Shown here one piece after another: positions 25,601-34,758 of a DNA stretch of 64,000 nucleotides. The DNA lies in the NCBI RefSeq assembly GCF_014859355.1, contig NZ_JACUUJ010000002.1, positions 1-64,000 of the forward strand. The letters are read 5' to 3'. This DNA comes from Yoonia sp. Its GTDB lineage: Bacteria; Pseudomonadota; Alphaproteobacteria; Rhodobacterales; Rhodobacteraceae. The notes beneath the pieces were generated by a model. It was not told the origin of the DNA. It saw only the letters and a list, made by a program, of their open reading frames with translations, and did no database searches. The position numbers were made by a program, and so were the translations under genes. Position 1 is the stretch's first letter. The number at the start of each line of letters is the position of its first letter.

Positions 25601-27193
25601 TCAGACGTCGAAATGCAGCGGGCGGACCTGCTGGAATTTGCCTGTGGCCTTCAAGGCGTCGATGGCTGCTTCGGGCATGGGTTCATCCATATAGAGCACG
25701 GCAATGGCTTCACCCTTGGCCGCTGCACGACCAAGCGTAAAGTTTGCGATATTGACGTTATTTTCACCCAGGGTTGTGCCCAGGATACCGATAATGCCCG
25801 GCACATCCTTATTGGTTGTGTAAAGCATATGCGCGCCGATATCCGCATCGATGTTGATGCCTTTGATCTGGATGAACCGCGGCTTGCCATCGCTGAACAC
25901 TGTGCCCGCAATAGACCGTTCGCGTGTGTCGGTGACGACAGTGACCTTGATATACCCATCGAACGCGCCAGACTGGTCCTGCTTGGTCGTGGAAATCTTG
26001 ATCCCGCGTTCTTTGGCAATGACCGGGGCCGATACCATGTTCACATCCGGGTTGGCGGTTTTCATGATGCCGGCCACGGTAGATGCCGTCAGTGCCTTGA
26101 GGTTCATTTCAGATACAACGCCATCAAACAGGATGTTGATCGCTTTGATCGGTTCCGCTGTCAGCTGGCCAATGAAATGGCCCAAGTGGCCGGAAAGTTT
26201 GATCCATGGGCCCATGACCTTGGCCTCTTCCGCCGTGACTGATGGCATGTTCAGCGCATTCTGCACCGCTCCTGTCAACAGGTAATCCGACATCTGTTCT
26301 GCAACCTGAAGCGCCACGTTTTCCTGTGCTTCGGTCGTGGCTGCCCCAAGGTGCGGGGTGCAGACGACATTGGGCAGACCGAACAACGGGTTTTCAGTTG
26401 CCGGTTCCACGGCAAAAACGTCAAAGGCCGCTCCGGCCACGTGACCGGATTTCAGCAAATCCGCCAAAGCCTCTTCGTCAACCAGACCACCACGGGCGCA
26501 GTTGATGATGCGCACACCCTTCTTGGTTTTTTCCAGATTTTCCCGGCTGAGGATGTTCTTGGTGTCGGCAGTCAGCGGCACATGCAGCGTGATGAAATCA
26601 GCGCGGGACAGCAGATCGTCCAGCGTCACCTTTTCAACACCGATTTCGGTGGCGCGTTCTTCCGATAGGAAGGGGTCCATCGCGATGACCTTCATTTTCA
26701 GGCCGCGCGCACGGTCGCAAACGATCGAGCCGATATTGCCTGCGCCGATCACGCCAAGGGTTTTGCCGGTTAGTTCGACCCCCATGAATTTCGACTTTTC
26801 CCATTTGCCCGCGTGGGTTGATGCGCTGGCTTCGGGGATTTGGCGTGCAACGGCAAACATCAGCGCAATCGCATGTTCGGCTGTGGTGATCATGTTCCCA
26901 AAGGGCGTGTTCATCACGATGATGCCCTTGCGCGATGCCGCGTCGCGGTCAACGTTGTCAACGCCGATACCCGCGCGCCCGATCACCTTGAGGTTGGTGG
27001 CAGCATTGATGATCTTTTCGGTGGCTTTGGTCGCTGAGCGAATCGCTAAACCGTCATATTGGCCGATCACTTCCAGCAATTTATCCTTGTCCTTGCCAAG
27101 GTCGGGCTGGAAATCAACGTCGATACCGCGGTCCTTGAATATCTGGACAGCAGCGGGGGAGAGTTTGTCTGAGATGAGTACTTTGGGGGCCAT
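25601..27193 (-). CDS. serA: D-3-phosphoglycerate dehydrogenase
   Basis: A 530-residue enzyme for the first step of serine synthesis, oxidising 3-phosphoglycerate to 3-phosphohydroxypyruvate. It has an N-terminal substrate domain, an NAD-binding domain with GVIGAGNIGSIV (about 148), the catalytic Arg in NCARGGLVDEEAL, the catalytic His in TPHLGAATTEAQENV, an intervening domain and a C-terminal ACT domain (MLYTTNKDVPGIIGILGTTLGENNVNIA), so allosteric serine control is possible. ATG 27193 follows AAGGAG at good spacing. GTG 27202 is in frame but too close to that site. It is downstream of serC on the same strand. Confidence 0.95.
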   Translation of the reverse strand: MAPKVLISDKLSPAAVQIFKDRGIDVDFQPDLGKDKDKLLEVIGQYDGLAIRSATKATEKIINAATNLKVIGRAGIGVDNVDRDAASRKGIIVMNTPFGNMITTAEHAIALMFAVARQIPEASASTHAGKWEKSKFMGVELTGKTLGVIGAGNIGSIVCDRARGLKMKVIAMDPFLSEERATEIGVEKVTLDDLLSRADFITLHVPLTADTKNILSRENLEKTKKGVRIINCARGGLVDEEALADLLKSGHVAGAAFDVFAVEPATENPLFGLPNVVCTPHLGAATTEAQENVALQVAEQMSDYLLTGAVQNALNMPSVTAEEAKVMGPWIKLSGHLGHFIGQLTAEPIKAINILFDGVVSEMNLKALTASTVAGIMKTANPDVNMVSAPVIAKERGIKISTTKQDQSGAFDGYIKVTVVTDTRERSIAGTVFSDGKPRFIQIKGINIDADIGAHMLYTTNKDVPGIIGILGTTLGENNVNIANFTLGRAAAKGEAIAVLYMDEPMPEAAIDALKATGKFQQVRPLHFDV

Positions 27194-27257
27194 GATGGAC
27201 ACTCCTTTTAGATCGACCAGTACTGAATGAATTTCTGGAAATTTGTTCAGCAGGGCC

Positions 27258-27275
27258 GAATTTTCTAGAAAATTC
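27258..27275. repeat. Perfect 18-bp palindrome between serC and serA
   Basis: GAATTTTCTAGAAAATTC is a perfect palindrome starting at the last base of the serC gene and about 65 bases before the serA start. There is no T-run after it on the minus strand, so it is more likely a processing or stability hairpin or a protein site than a terminator. Confidence 0.6.
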
Positions 27276-28417
27276 TATTGTGCGTTGATTTCGGTTTCAA
27301 ACGCCCAGGCAAGCCAAGGCAGCATCGCCTCGATGTCAGAGGTTTGCACCGTGGCGCCGCACCAGACGCGCAGACCGGCGGGTGCATCACGATAAGCCCC
27401 GATATCCAGCGCGATATTTTCCGCCTCAAGTCGTTTGGCTACAGCCTTGGCAAAGGCTGCACCATCCTTGATCCGGTCATCAGTGAATTTCAGGCAGACC
27501 GATGTGTTGGACCGCGTCGCCGGATCAATCGCAAGATTATCGATCCAGTCATGCGCGGCGCAGAAATTCCAGATCGCTTGCGCGTTTGCATTGGCGCGGT
27601 GAATCAGCGCATCAAGGCCACCGATGGACCGGCCCCATTTCAGCGCGACCAGATAATCCTCGACCGCCAGCATCGACGGTGTATTGATCGTTTCGCCCTT
27701 GAAAATGCCTTCGATCAATTTTCCGCCCTTGGTCATGCGGAAAATCTTCGGCAGGGGCCACGCGGGGGCATAGCTTTCCAACCGTTCCACAGCACGGGGC
27801 GACAGCACAAGCATCCCGTGGGCCGCTTCGCCGCCCATGACTTTCTGCCAGCTGAACGTGGTCACATCCAGCTTGTCCCATGGCAATTCCTGCGCAAAGG
27901 CAGCTGATGTCGCATCGCATAGCGTCAGGCCCGCGCGATCCCCGGGGATCACATCACCTGACGGCACACGCACGCCGGATGTCGTACCGTTCCAGGTGAA
28001 ACAGACGTCATTGTCATAGTTCAACGCAGTCATATCGACGATCTCGCCATATTCCGCAGTGTGAACGGTTGCGTCGATTTTCAGCTGTTTGACCACATCG
28101 GTGACCCAGCCTGCGCCGAATGATTCCCACGCGACCATTTCGGCCGGACGTTCACCCAACAGCGACCACATCGCCATTTCATAGGCACCGGTGTCGGATG
28201 CAGGCACGATGCCGATGCGGTAATCCGCCGGAATGCCCAAAATGTCGCGGGTCAGGTCGATGGCTTCCGCCAGTTTGGCCTTGCCGATGGAAGCCCGGTG
28301 CGACCGGCCCAGTGGGGCGTCACGCAAACTTTCCAAATTCCAGACGGGGGGTTTGGCACAGGGGCCGGAAGAAAAACGCGGATTTGCCGGCCGCGTTGCC
28401 GGTTTGGTCATGACCAT
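27275..28417 (-). CDS. serC: Phosphoserine aminotransferase
   Basis: A 380-residue PLP enzyme that converts 3-phosphohydroxypyruvate plus glutamate to phosphoserine. It belongs to the alphaproteobacterial class with the N-terminus [13 protein letters not shown]. The PLP-binding lysine is in [17 protein letters not shown], and TWNGTTSGV lies in the active site. ATG 28417 ([10 protein letters not shown]) is preceded by AAAGGG at good spacing. ATG 28411 is the alternative. It is transcribed with serA and divergently from serB, with a structured leader upstream. Confidence 0.94.
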   Translation of the reverse strand: MVMTKPATRPANPRFSSGPCAKPPVWNLESLRDAPLGRSHRASIGKAKLAEAIDLTRDILGIPADYRIGIVPASDTGAYEMAMWSLLGERPAEMVAWESFGAGWVTDVVKQLKIDATVHTAEYGEIVDMTALNYDNDVCFTWNGTTSGVRVPSGDVIPGDRAGLTLCDATSAAFAQELPWDKLDVTTFSWQKVMGGEAAHGMLVLSPRAVERLESYAPAWPLPKIFRMTKGGKLIEGIFKGETINTPSMLAVEDYLVALKWGRSIGGLDALIHRANANAQAIWNFCAAHDWIDNLAIDPATRSNTSVCLKFTDDRIKDGAAFAKAVAKRLEAENIALDIGAYRDAPAGLRVWCGATVQTSDIEAMLPWLAWAFETEINAQ

Positions 28418-28528
28418 TTCTGGTACCCTTTCAGATAAGCGCCCCCCGTTGGGGAGGGGTGTCCCACCTGTGGGCATAGAACCACCGTCGGGCTTTCACA
28501 ACCCGAAAAATGCAGCTAGACCGCCGCT
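28418..28528 (-). ncRNA. Structured serC leader, candidate serC RNA motif
   Basis: On the minus strand, the region before serC can form several short hairpins in a row: TCGGG/CCCGA (28488-28506), CCCA/TGGG (28463-28474) and a C4/G4 stem with two alternative G4 partners (28443-28459), ending close to the ribosome binding site. A conserved serC RNA motif has been described upstream of alphaproteobacterial serC genes. I could not align this region to the covariance model, so the identity is tentative. Confidence 0.45.
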
Positions 28529-28574
28529 TGACACACATTTTGCGACACGCCTCGTGCCAATAGGAAACTTGACC

Positions 28575-29450
28575 ATGTTGACCGTCACCTTGTTGACCAG
28601 CCCGACCGAACGCCGCCTTGATGCCGCCCTTGTGGACAGCCTGCGCAATGCTTGGGGCGGGGGTGATGCGCTTTGGCTGGCGGTGGACGAGGCGGCAGAA
28701 TTCTCTATTCCTGCCTTGCCAGACAATCGCTGGAACGTTTGGGAAGACTTGCAGCGCGCTTGTGTCGATCTGGTGATCCAGCCCTCGGACAACCGGCGTA
28801 AAAAGATGCTGCTGGCCGATATGGACAGCACGATGATCCGGCAGGAATGCATTGACGAACTGGCGGACGAGGCGGGCGTTGGCGCGCATGTGGCTGACAT
28901 AACAGCCCGCGCCATGAACGGCGAACTGAATTTTGAGGCGGCGCTGATCGAACGGGTCGGCCTGCTGAAAGGTCTGCCAGAACCAATAATAGAACAAGTG
29001 CTGGACCAGCGAATCACCTATATGCCGGGGGGATATGAACTGGTTGCCACGATGAAGGCGCATGGGGCTTATGCGGCGCTGGTATCGGGCGGGTTCACGG
29101 CCTTCACTGCGCGGGTGGCGGCAGCACTTGGGTTTGATGAAAACCGCGCCAATACGCTTTTGGTTGCCGATGGCAAGCTGACGGGTGATGTCGCCCGCCC
29201 GATTCTGGGGAAAGAGGCAAAGGTGCAGGCGCTTGTTGATATCACGCAACGGCTGGGCATCATGCAGGCAGATGTGCTGGCGGTGGGGGATGGGGCTAAT
29301 GATCTGGGGATGTTGGGGCAGGCGGGCTCTGGCGTGGCACTGCATGCCAAACCTGCCGTGCAGGCCCAGTGCGATATCCGCATCAACCACGGTGATCTGA
29401 CGGCGCTTTTGTTCATTCAGGGCTACGGGCGTGATGTCTTTATAACCTGA
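28575..29450 (+). CDS. serB: Phosphoserine phosphatase
   Basis: A 291-residue HAD-superfamily phosphatase for the last step of serine synthesis. The nucleophile motif is DMDSTMI (Asp82, Asp84). The serine-specific EECIDELAD-like stretch reads QECIDELADEAG, followed by SGGFTAF, the K-containing LTGDVARPILGKEAK, and motif III GDGANDLGML. The N-terminal 75 residues form an extra domain as in E. coli SerB. ATG 28575 follows AGGA. It is divergent from serC-serA, so the whole pathway sits at one locus. Confidence 0.95.
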   Translation: MLTVTLLTSPTERRLDAALVDSLRNAWGGGDALWLAVDEAAEFSIPALPDNRWNVWEDLQRACVDLVIQPSDNRRKKMLLADMDSTMIRQECIDELADEAGVGAHVADITARAMNGELNFEAALIERVGLLKGLPEPIIEQVLDQRITYMPGGYELVATMKAHGAYAALVSGGFTAFTARVAAALGFDENRANTLLVADGKLTGDVARPILGKEAKVQALVDITQRLGIMQADVLAVGDGANDLGMLGQAGSGVALHAKPAVQAQCDIRINHGDLTALLFIQGYGRDVFIT

Positions 29451-29559
29451 CAGCCGTTGCTGGTCGCAGGGTTGAGGGATTGCGTCATGTCAATCCGATA
29501 TTCGGTTAACTGTGCTTAAAAAAAAGGATCACCGAATCCTTTGGACAAAGAGCAAAGCC

Positions 29560-29835
29560 ATGAAACCCTTCATCCTGACCACTACCGCTGCGATCGTCCT
29601 GCTTTTGACTGGCTGCGAAAACCTGACCACCGAGCAACGGACGGTCGTCGGTCTGACCAGTGGGGCCGCAGCCGGGTTAATTACGGCTGATGTCTTGGGA
29701 GCCGATAAAAACTGGCGCCTGATCGCCGCCTTGGCCGGTGCGGCGGCCGGCACCGTTGTCGCCCAGAATACAGCGACCCAGCAATGCGCCTATGCGCGTG
29801 GTGATGGAACCTATATTCTGGCACCCTGCCCCTAG
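29560..29835 (+). CDS. Small glycine-zipper lipoprotein
   Basis: A 91-residue lipoprotein. The signal sequence ends in a lipobox LLLTGC (Cys18). The mature part has an alanine/glycine-rich segment (GLTSGAAAGLITADVLG, then LIAALAGAAAGTVVAQ) typical of glycine-zipper outer-membrane lipoproteins. Two further cysteines (QQCAYARGDG and the C-terminal APCP) could form a disulfide. The start is ATG 29560. An upstream in-frame codon would lack the signal peptide context. No function can be assigned. Confidence 0.72.
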   Translation: MKPFILTTTAAIVLLLTGCENLTTEQRTVVGLTSGAAAGLITADVLGADKNWRLIAALAGAAAGTVVAQNTATQQCAYARGDGTYILAPCP

Positions 29836-29895
29836 GGTGCGGCACGGGCTGGTTTGCCCCTTGCATCCGTTCATGTCCCCGCGCCAGATAGGCAC

Positions 29896-31020
29896 ATGAA
29901 CAAAGCCCAAAAACCCGCCACCATCGCCGCCCATGCCGCAGGTGCCATTGATCCGCAATCAGGTGGTGTTGTGCCCGCCTTGCAGCCATCAACGACCTAT
30001 CTGCGCGATGAATCCAATGCGCTGATCCGGCCTGATAACATCTATGCCCGCGACAACAGCGATAACCTGCGTCAGGCCGAGGCGGTGTTGCAGCGGTTGG
30101 AAAACGCCCGTGATACGCTGCTGTTTCCATCCGGCATGGCCGCCATCGCCGCCGTTTTCCGCACACTGCCGAACGGGGCCAGTGTGATCGTGCAGTCTGG
30201 TGTTTATTGGGGCACAACCCAGTGGGTGCGCAATTTTTGCGCCCGCCGCGCAATCACCTTGGTCGAGGTGGATGCCGATGACCTGCTGACCACCTGCCAG
30301 ACCCGGCAAGCCGCGCTGGTGTTTATCGAAACCCCGTCGAACCCCTGGCTGAAGACAGTTGATATCGCGGCCCTTGCGGGGGCGACTGGTGCGACGCTGG
30401 TGGTTGACGCAACAGCCGCAACGCCGATCCTGATGCAGCCCTTGGCGCTGGGGGCCGATATCGTGATGCATTCGGCAACCAAGGCTATCAACGGCCATTC
30501 GGATGTGCTGGCTGGTGTGTTATCCACCAATGCCCCTGAGACGCAGTTCTGGCAGGATATCCGCACAGACCGCAAGACTGCGGGCGCGATCCTTGGCCCG
30601 TTCGAGGCGTGGTTACTGACGCGCGGTATGCGCACGCTGCCGCTGCGGGTTGAACGGATGTCGCAAAATGCGCAGGCGCTGGCGGAATTTCTGCTGGCGC
30701 ATGATCAGGTCCAAGATGTGTTCTACCCCGGCCTGCCGCATCACCCCGGCCATGATATTGCGCAACGGCAAATGTCGGGTGGGTATGGCAGCCTGCTGTC
30801 GGTGCTGGTGACGGACGGGCGTGAAAACGCCCTGCGCATCGTGGGCCGGTTGCAACTGTTCCTGCGCGCTACGTCGCTGGGCGGGGTCGAAAGCCTTGTT
30901 GAACACCGGCACACGATCGAACCGCATACCGGTATTCCCGAAAACCTGATCCGTGTGTCGGTCGGGATCGAGGATATCAGCGACCTGATCGCGGATTGGG
31001 ATCAGGCCTTGCAAGCCTGA
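29896..31020 (+). CDS. metC: Cystathionine beta-lyase
   Basis: A 374-residue Cys/Met-metabolism PLP enzyme. Family motifs are IYARDNSDNLRQAEAVLQRLE, FPSGMAAIAAVF, the tyrosine-containing SGVYWGTTQW, ETPSNPWLKTVDI, and the PLP lysine in HSATKAINGHSD. LGGVESLVEHRHTIEP near the C-terminus favours cystathionine beta-lyase over gamma-synthase. It cleaves cystathionine to homocysteine, pyruvate and ammonia. ATG 29896 gives MNKAQKPATIAAHAAG. It converges with the rhodanese gene, 8 bases away. Confidence 0.87.
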   Translation: MNKAQKPATIAAHAAGAIDPQSGGVVPALQPSTTYLRDESNALIRPDNIYARDNSDNLRQAEAVLQRLENARDTLLFPSGMAAIAAVFRTLPNGASVIVQSGVYWGTTQWVRNFCARRAITLVEVDADDLLTTCQTRQAALVFIETPSNPWLKTVDIAALAGATGATLVVDATAATPILMQPLALGADIVMHSATKAINGHSDVLAGVLSTNAPETQFWQDIRTDRKTAGAILGPFEAWLLTRGMRTLPLRVERMSQNAQALAEFLLAHDQVQDVFYPGLPHHPGHDIAQRQMSGGYGSLLSVLVTDGRENALRIVGRLQLFLRATSLGGVESLVEHRHTIEPHTGIPENLIRVSVGIEDISDLIADWDQALQA

Positions 31021-31028
31021 TCTGTTTG

Positions 31029-31403
31029 TCAGTCTTCGGTCGGGCCGCCTGCCGCTTTCCAGTCGCCGATGCCACCGACGTTGACGACATTCTTATAGCC
31101 CATTTCCTTGAGCGTTTTGCCGGCAAGTGCCGCCTGACCGCCTGCACCACACACAAGGCAAAGCTCTGCGTCTTTTTGAAAGATCGGGTTGTGAAATTGC
31201 ATGTCCGGGTCGGCGGCAAATTCGATAAAACCGCGTGGCACGCGATGCGCGCCCACAATGGTGCCTGATTTTGCGATATCGCCGCTGTCGCGCACGTCGA
31301 TGAATGTGGCGCCGCCAGCGGCATGTTTGGCAATCGCTTCTTCGGTTGTGATGCGCACGACCTCTTGGTTGGCGTGGTCAAGGTAATCTTTTGCGGATTT
31401 CAT
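31029..31403 (-). CDS. Single-domain rhodanese-like protein
   Basis: A 124-residue rhodanese-fold protein with TFIDVRDSGDIAKSGTIVGAHRVPRGFIEF at the N-terminal half and the active loop CGAGGQAALAGKTL around residue 85. The catalytic cysteine is present, so sulfur or selenium transfer is possible. The GYKNVVNVGGIGDWKAAGGP ending is typical of such proteins. No signal peptide is seen, so it is cytoplasmic. A terminator upstream separates it from the response regulator gene. Confidence 0.88.
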   Translation of the reverse strand: MKSAKDYLDHANQEVVRITTEEAIAKHAAGGATFIDVRDSGDIAKSGTIVGAHRVPRGFIEFAADPDMQFHNPIFQKDAELCLVCGAGGQAALAGKTLKEMGYKNVVNVGGIGDWKAAGGPTED

Positions 31404-31473
31404 GGATAATTTCCTTCTTTATCGCTTGGCACAACGTATGATGAACTTGGGCAATAACCAGCCCCCGTGCAAG

Positions 31474-31500
31474 AAAAAAGCCCGGGCGCGAGGCCCGGGC
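31474..31500 (-). terminator. Rho-independent terminator after the response regulator gene
   Basis: On the minus strand, GCCCGGGC-CTCGC-GCCCGGGC is followed by TTTTTT. The 8-bp all-GC stem and the T-run make a textbook terminator about 100 bases after the response regulator stop and 70 bases before the rhodanese start. Confidence 0.9.
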
Positions 31501-31600
31501 AAGTCCAACAGGGAGGTGGTGATAAAGACCCGATCACCAGCGGGAACAAAAAGCGTCTGACAGTTATCAATCGGGAACCATGAAACCGTCGGTAAATACG

Positions 31601-32287
31601 CTATGCCACCAATCTATATCCGCCAGATTCGGTCACAAGAAGGCGGGCATTGGACGGATCTGGTTCAATTTTCTGGCGAAGACGGTAAATATGTGTTTCC
31701 AATGTGTGCGTTGTAACGCCCGCATTATACCCCCAAACCTCGTGCAGCAGCACATCGCGGGGCACCACGCCTTCGGTCGCGCGATACAGGAATTTCAGGA
31801 TGTTGGTTTCCTTTTCCGTCAGGCGCACCTTTTTGTCGTCTTCCGTGATCAGCATTTTCTGGGCTGGTTTGAAAGTATAAGGCCCCAGCTGGAACACTGC
31901 ATCTTCGGATTGTTCGTGGGTGCGCAACTGGCTGCGGATACGGGCCAGCAGCACCGGAAACTTGAACGGTTTGCTGACATAATCATTCGCGCCCGCATCA
32001 AGGCCCAAAATGGTGTCTGCATCGCTGTCTTGGGCGGTCAGCATGACGATCGGACATTTCACGCCTTGCTTGCGCAGCACGCGGCATAGTTCGCGTCCAT
32101 CCGTATCAGGCAGGCCCACGTCAAGCACCATCAGATCATAAAGCCCTTCTTTGGCTTTCACGATCGCGCTGGCCCCGTCGTCGGCCTCGAACACGTCGAA
32201 ATCTTCGGTCATCAAAAGCTGTTCGCCCAATGCTTCGCGCAGATCGTCGTCGTCATCCACCAGCAATATCTTTTTGAGTTGTCCCAT
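31601..32287 (-). CDS. OmpR/PhoB-family response regulator
   Basis: A 228-residue two-domain regulator. The receiver domain has the acidic cluster DDDDD (11-15), phosphoacceptor Asp56 in MVLDVGLP, LTAQ and Lys106 in SKPF. The winged-helix output domain includes LTEKETNILKFLYRATEGVVPRDVLLHEVWGYN and THTLETHIYRLRQKIE. ATG 32287 is preceded by GGAGG at 5 bases, better than the upstream in-frame ATGs. No kinase gene is next to it. It may be a relative of the alphaproteobacterial cell-envelope regulator CenR, which I cannot confirm. It is divergent from ribA. Confidence 0.9.
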   Translation of the reverse strand: MGQLKKILLVDDDDDLREALGEQLLMTEDFDVFEADDGASAIVKAKEGLYDLMVLDVGLPDTDGRELCRVLRKQGVKCPIVMLTAQDSDADTILGLDAGANDYVSKPFKFPVLLARIRSQLRTHEQSEDAVFQLGPYTFKPAQKMLITEDDKKVRLTEKETNILKFLYRATEGVVPRDVLLHEVWGYNAGVTTHTLETHIYRLRQKIEPDPSNARLLVTESGGYRLVA

Positions 32288-32443
32288 GACGTCCTCCATT
32301 CTTGTTGGTATAGAAATGTGTTGCGCGGACCGTTCCAGCAAGCTTTGAGGGAAATGTTTCACACGGACGTGCGATTTCATGGGTAAATATTTCATTTAGA
32401 CGGCAAAATGACTATCTGATGAAACAAACGAGGATCAGATCGC

Positions 32444-33520
32444 ATGGGTTTTTCCCCCGACATTACCGAACGGCTGGCCCGCGCCCGCGCCGATCTGCGT
32501 ATGGGCGTGCCTGTTGTGCTGGATGACGGGGCGGTTGTTCTGGCTGCTGAAACGCTGGATGCGGCGCGTCTGGCGCATCTGCGCACCCTTGGCGGCACCC
32601 CGGTTCTGGCGGTGACAAATTGGCGTGCTGAAACGCTCAAGGCGCGCGCCTATGACGGCGATCTGGCGCGGATCATCCTGCCGCCCGATGCAACGCTGGC
32701 ATGGGTCCGTGCCGTGGCCGACCCTGCCGATGATTTGCGCGCCCCGATGAAAGGGCCGCTGCAAACCGCGCGCGACGGGGCTGCCGACATTCACCGCGCA
32801 GCAATTGCGCTGACAAAGGCGGCGCGCCTGTTGCCCGCCGCTGTGGTGCTGGCCGTGGATAATGCGCCGGGCTTTGCCGCCGCCCATAACCTGACGCTGG
32901 TGCCCGCCAATGCGGCGCGCGACACCGACCTCAGCCCGCTGCACCCGATCATCAGCGCCCGCCTGCCGTTGTCGGTGTCAGAGTCCGGACGCTTGCACAT
33001 TTTCCGACCCGAGGATGGCGCCGAAGAACATTACGCCGTCGAAATCGGCAAGCCCGACCGGTCACAGCCCGTGCTGTCGCGGCTGCATTCGGCCTGTTTC
33101 ACGGGTGATCTGCTGGGGTCGCTGAAATGCGACTGCGGCCCGCAGTTGCGCGGTGCGCTGGCGCAGATGGGGGCCGAGGGTGCAGGGGTGCTGCTCTATC
33201 TCAACCAGGAAGGGCGCGGGATCGGGCTTGCCAACAAGATGCGCGCCTATTCGCTTCAGGATCAGGGGTTTGATACGGTCGAGGCGAACCACCGGCTGGG
33301 GTTTGAAGACGACGAACGCGATTTCCGCATCGGGGCCGAGATTTTAAAGCGCATGGGGTTTTCATCGGTGCGCCTGCTGACAAACAACCCCGCCAAGGTG
33401 GCCAAGATGGAACACTGCGGCATCAAGGTGGTGGAACGGGTGCCGCTAAAGGTGGGGGAAAACCGGCACAATCAGGGGTATCTGGCGACCAAGGCTGCGA
33501 AGTCGGGGCATTTGTTGTGA
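32444..33520 (+). CDS. ribA: GTP cyclohydrolase II
   Basis: A 358-residue enzyme that opens GTP to start riboflavin synthesis. The C-terminal 200 residues carry the zinc cysteines in HSACFTGDLLGSLKCDCGPQ, the catalytic LNQEGRGIGLANKMRAY and RLLTNNPAKVAKMEHCGIKVVERVP. The N-terminal 150 residues look like a degenerate RibB-type domain without the clear DHBP synthase acidic motifs, as in other alphaproteobacterial RibA proteins. It is monocistronic. No FMN riboswitch is visible upstream. Confidence 0.93.
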   Translation: MGFSPDITERLARARADLRMGVPVVLDDGAVVLAAETLDAARLAHLRTLGGTPVLAVTNWRAETLKARAYDGDLARIILPPDATLAWVRAVADPADDLRAPMKGPLQTARDGAADIHRAAIALTKAARLLPAAVVLAVDNAPGFAAAHNLTLVPANAARDTDLSPLHPIISARLPLSVSESGRLHIFRPEDGAEEHYAVEIGKPDRSQPVLSRLHSACFTGDLLGSLKCDCGPQLRGALAQMGAEGAGVLLYLNQEGRGIGLANKMRAYSLQDQGFDTVEANHRLGFEDDERDFRIGAEILKRMGFSSVRLLTNNPAKVAKMEHCGIKVVERVPLKVGENRHNQGYLATKAAKSGHLL

Positions 33521-33662
33521 GGGGGCGGTTCCCGCTGTGCGGTGCGTTTGCATCGGCCCGGCTGCGGGGCAGAAGATTTTGCTTAGTATTGCACGCCGTT
33601 GCGAGTTTTCGAAAAGGTTGCGCGATCATGTGCCGACCAAAATCCTTTGATTGCCACTCCAG

Positions 33663-34157
33663 ATGACCCCCACCGATCTTGTCTTGACTCCCACCCAGCT
33701 GCGGTTCTTTAATCGCCGCTTCCCCTGCACCATCGGGCGGGGGGGACTGACCAACCGCAAAAAGGAAGGTGACGGCGCGACGCCTGTCGGCACCCACCGG
33801 CTTGTGGGCATGCTTTATCGGCCCGACCGCATGGCGAAACCTGCCGGTTGGGCGCTGCCGATCAAACCCGGTGATCTGTGGTCGGATGATATCCGCGACC
33901 CCGATTACAACATGATGGTGCGCGCGCCGCACCCATTCAGCCACGAAAACCTGCGCCGCGCTGACCCGATGTATGACCTGATCATCCTGACCGACTGGAA
34001 CTGGCCCTATGCGGTCAAGGGGCGGGGATCGGCGATTTTTATTCATCAATGGCGCGGCCCGGGGCGGCCCACGGCGGGGTGCATCGGGCTGCGCCGCGAC
34101 CATCTGCGCTGGATCGCCGCGCGCATCCGGCATCAAACACGGCTTGTTATCGCATAG
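33663..34157 (+). CDS. L,D-transpeptidase family (YkuD) protein
   Basis: A 164-residue catalytic domain with the YkuD active-site stretch AIFIHQWRGPGRPTAGCIGL: the His, the Ser/Thr-like position and the nucleophile Cys are all in place, and an RGG-containing substrate loop (RFPCTIGRGGLTNRKKEGDGATPVG) precedes it. No signal peptide is seen from ATG 33663, unlike classical LdtA-type enzymes. It may act in the cytoplasm, be exported by another route, or have a mis-set start. A TTG 33651 start adds only four residues. Confidence 0.83.
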   Translation: MTPTDLVLTPTQLRFFNRRFPCTIGRGGLTNRKKEGDGATPVGTHRLVGMLYRPDRMAKPAGWALPIKPGDLWSDDIRDPDYNMMVRAPHPFSHENLRRADPMYDLIILTDWNWPYAVKGRGSAIFIHQWRGPGRPTAGCIGLRRDHLRWIAARIRHQTRLVIA

Positions 34158-34226
34158 CGGTTCGTGTTTCAGGTAATCAAACCTCGTAATCACGAGGCAT
34201 CACAGATGAAACACCAAGGCTCTTTC

Positions 34227-34709
34227 ATGACACCTGACGATATCGCACAACTTCCCTATCGCCCCTGTGTGGGCATCATGCTGGCCAATCCGCGCGGGCA
34301 TGTATTTGTCGGCCAGCGGATCGACCGCGACCAGGACGCCTGGCAGATGCCCCAAGGCGGTGTGGACAAGGGTGAAAGCACCCGCGATGCGGCCCTGCGC
34401 GAGTTGGAAGAAGAAATTGGCGTCTCACCAGCCCTTGTCAGTATCGAGGCGGAAACACCGGGGCTGATCCCCTATGATCTGCCGCCTGATCTTGTGCCGC
34501 ACATCTGGAAAGGCCGCTATCGCGGGCAGGAACAGAAATGGTTTCTGATGCGGTTCCACGGCACCGACAACCAGATCAACATCGCCACCGCCCACCCGGA
34601 ATTTTCCGCATGGAAATGGATGCCGCCTGCGGAACTGGTCGCCGCAATCGTGCCGTTCAAACGGGCGGTCTATGAACAGGTGGTCGCCGCGTTCCGCGAT
34701 AAACTGTAA
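34227..34709 (+). CDS. rppH: RNA pyrophosphohydrolase
   Basis: A 160-residue Nudix hydrolase that removes pyrophosphate from 5'-triphosphate mRNAs to trigger decay. The Nudix box is [23 protein letters not shown]. The RppH-type flanks are [36 protein letters not shown] and [13 protein letters not shown] 34227 gives the usual length, with AAGG 9 bases upstream. ATG 34206 is a credible alternative with GAGG upstream. Confidence 0.94.
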   Translation: MTPDDIAQLPYRPCVGIMLANPRGHVFVGQRIDRDQDAWQMPQGGVDKGESTRDAALRELEEEIGVSPALVSIEAETPGLIPYDLPPDLVPHIWKGRYRGQEQKWFLMRFHGTDNQINIATAHPEFSAWKWMPPAELVAAIVPFKRAVYEQVVAAFRDKL

Positions 34710-34758
34710 CCTTTTGGGGTGGGTTCGGGGCGGAGCCAACGTGGCCCGCCCCCGATAT

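Noticed and set aside
29519-29541. Hairpin with an eight-base T-run on the minus strand before the small lipoprotein gene
   Set aside because: It looks like a terminator but no minus-strand gene ends there, since both neighbours are on the plus strand. Probably chance or a leader structure.
32444-33520. Bifunctional RibBA annotation for the ribA gene
   Set aside because: The N-terminal domain lacks clear DHBP-synthase acidic motifs, so only the cyclohydrolase activity is supported.
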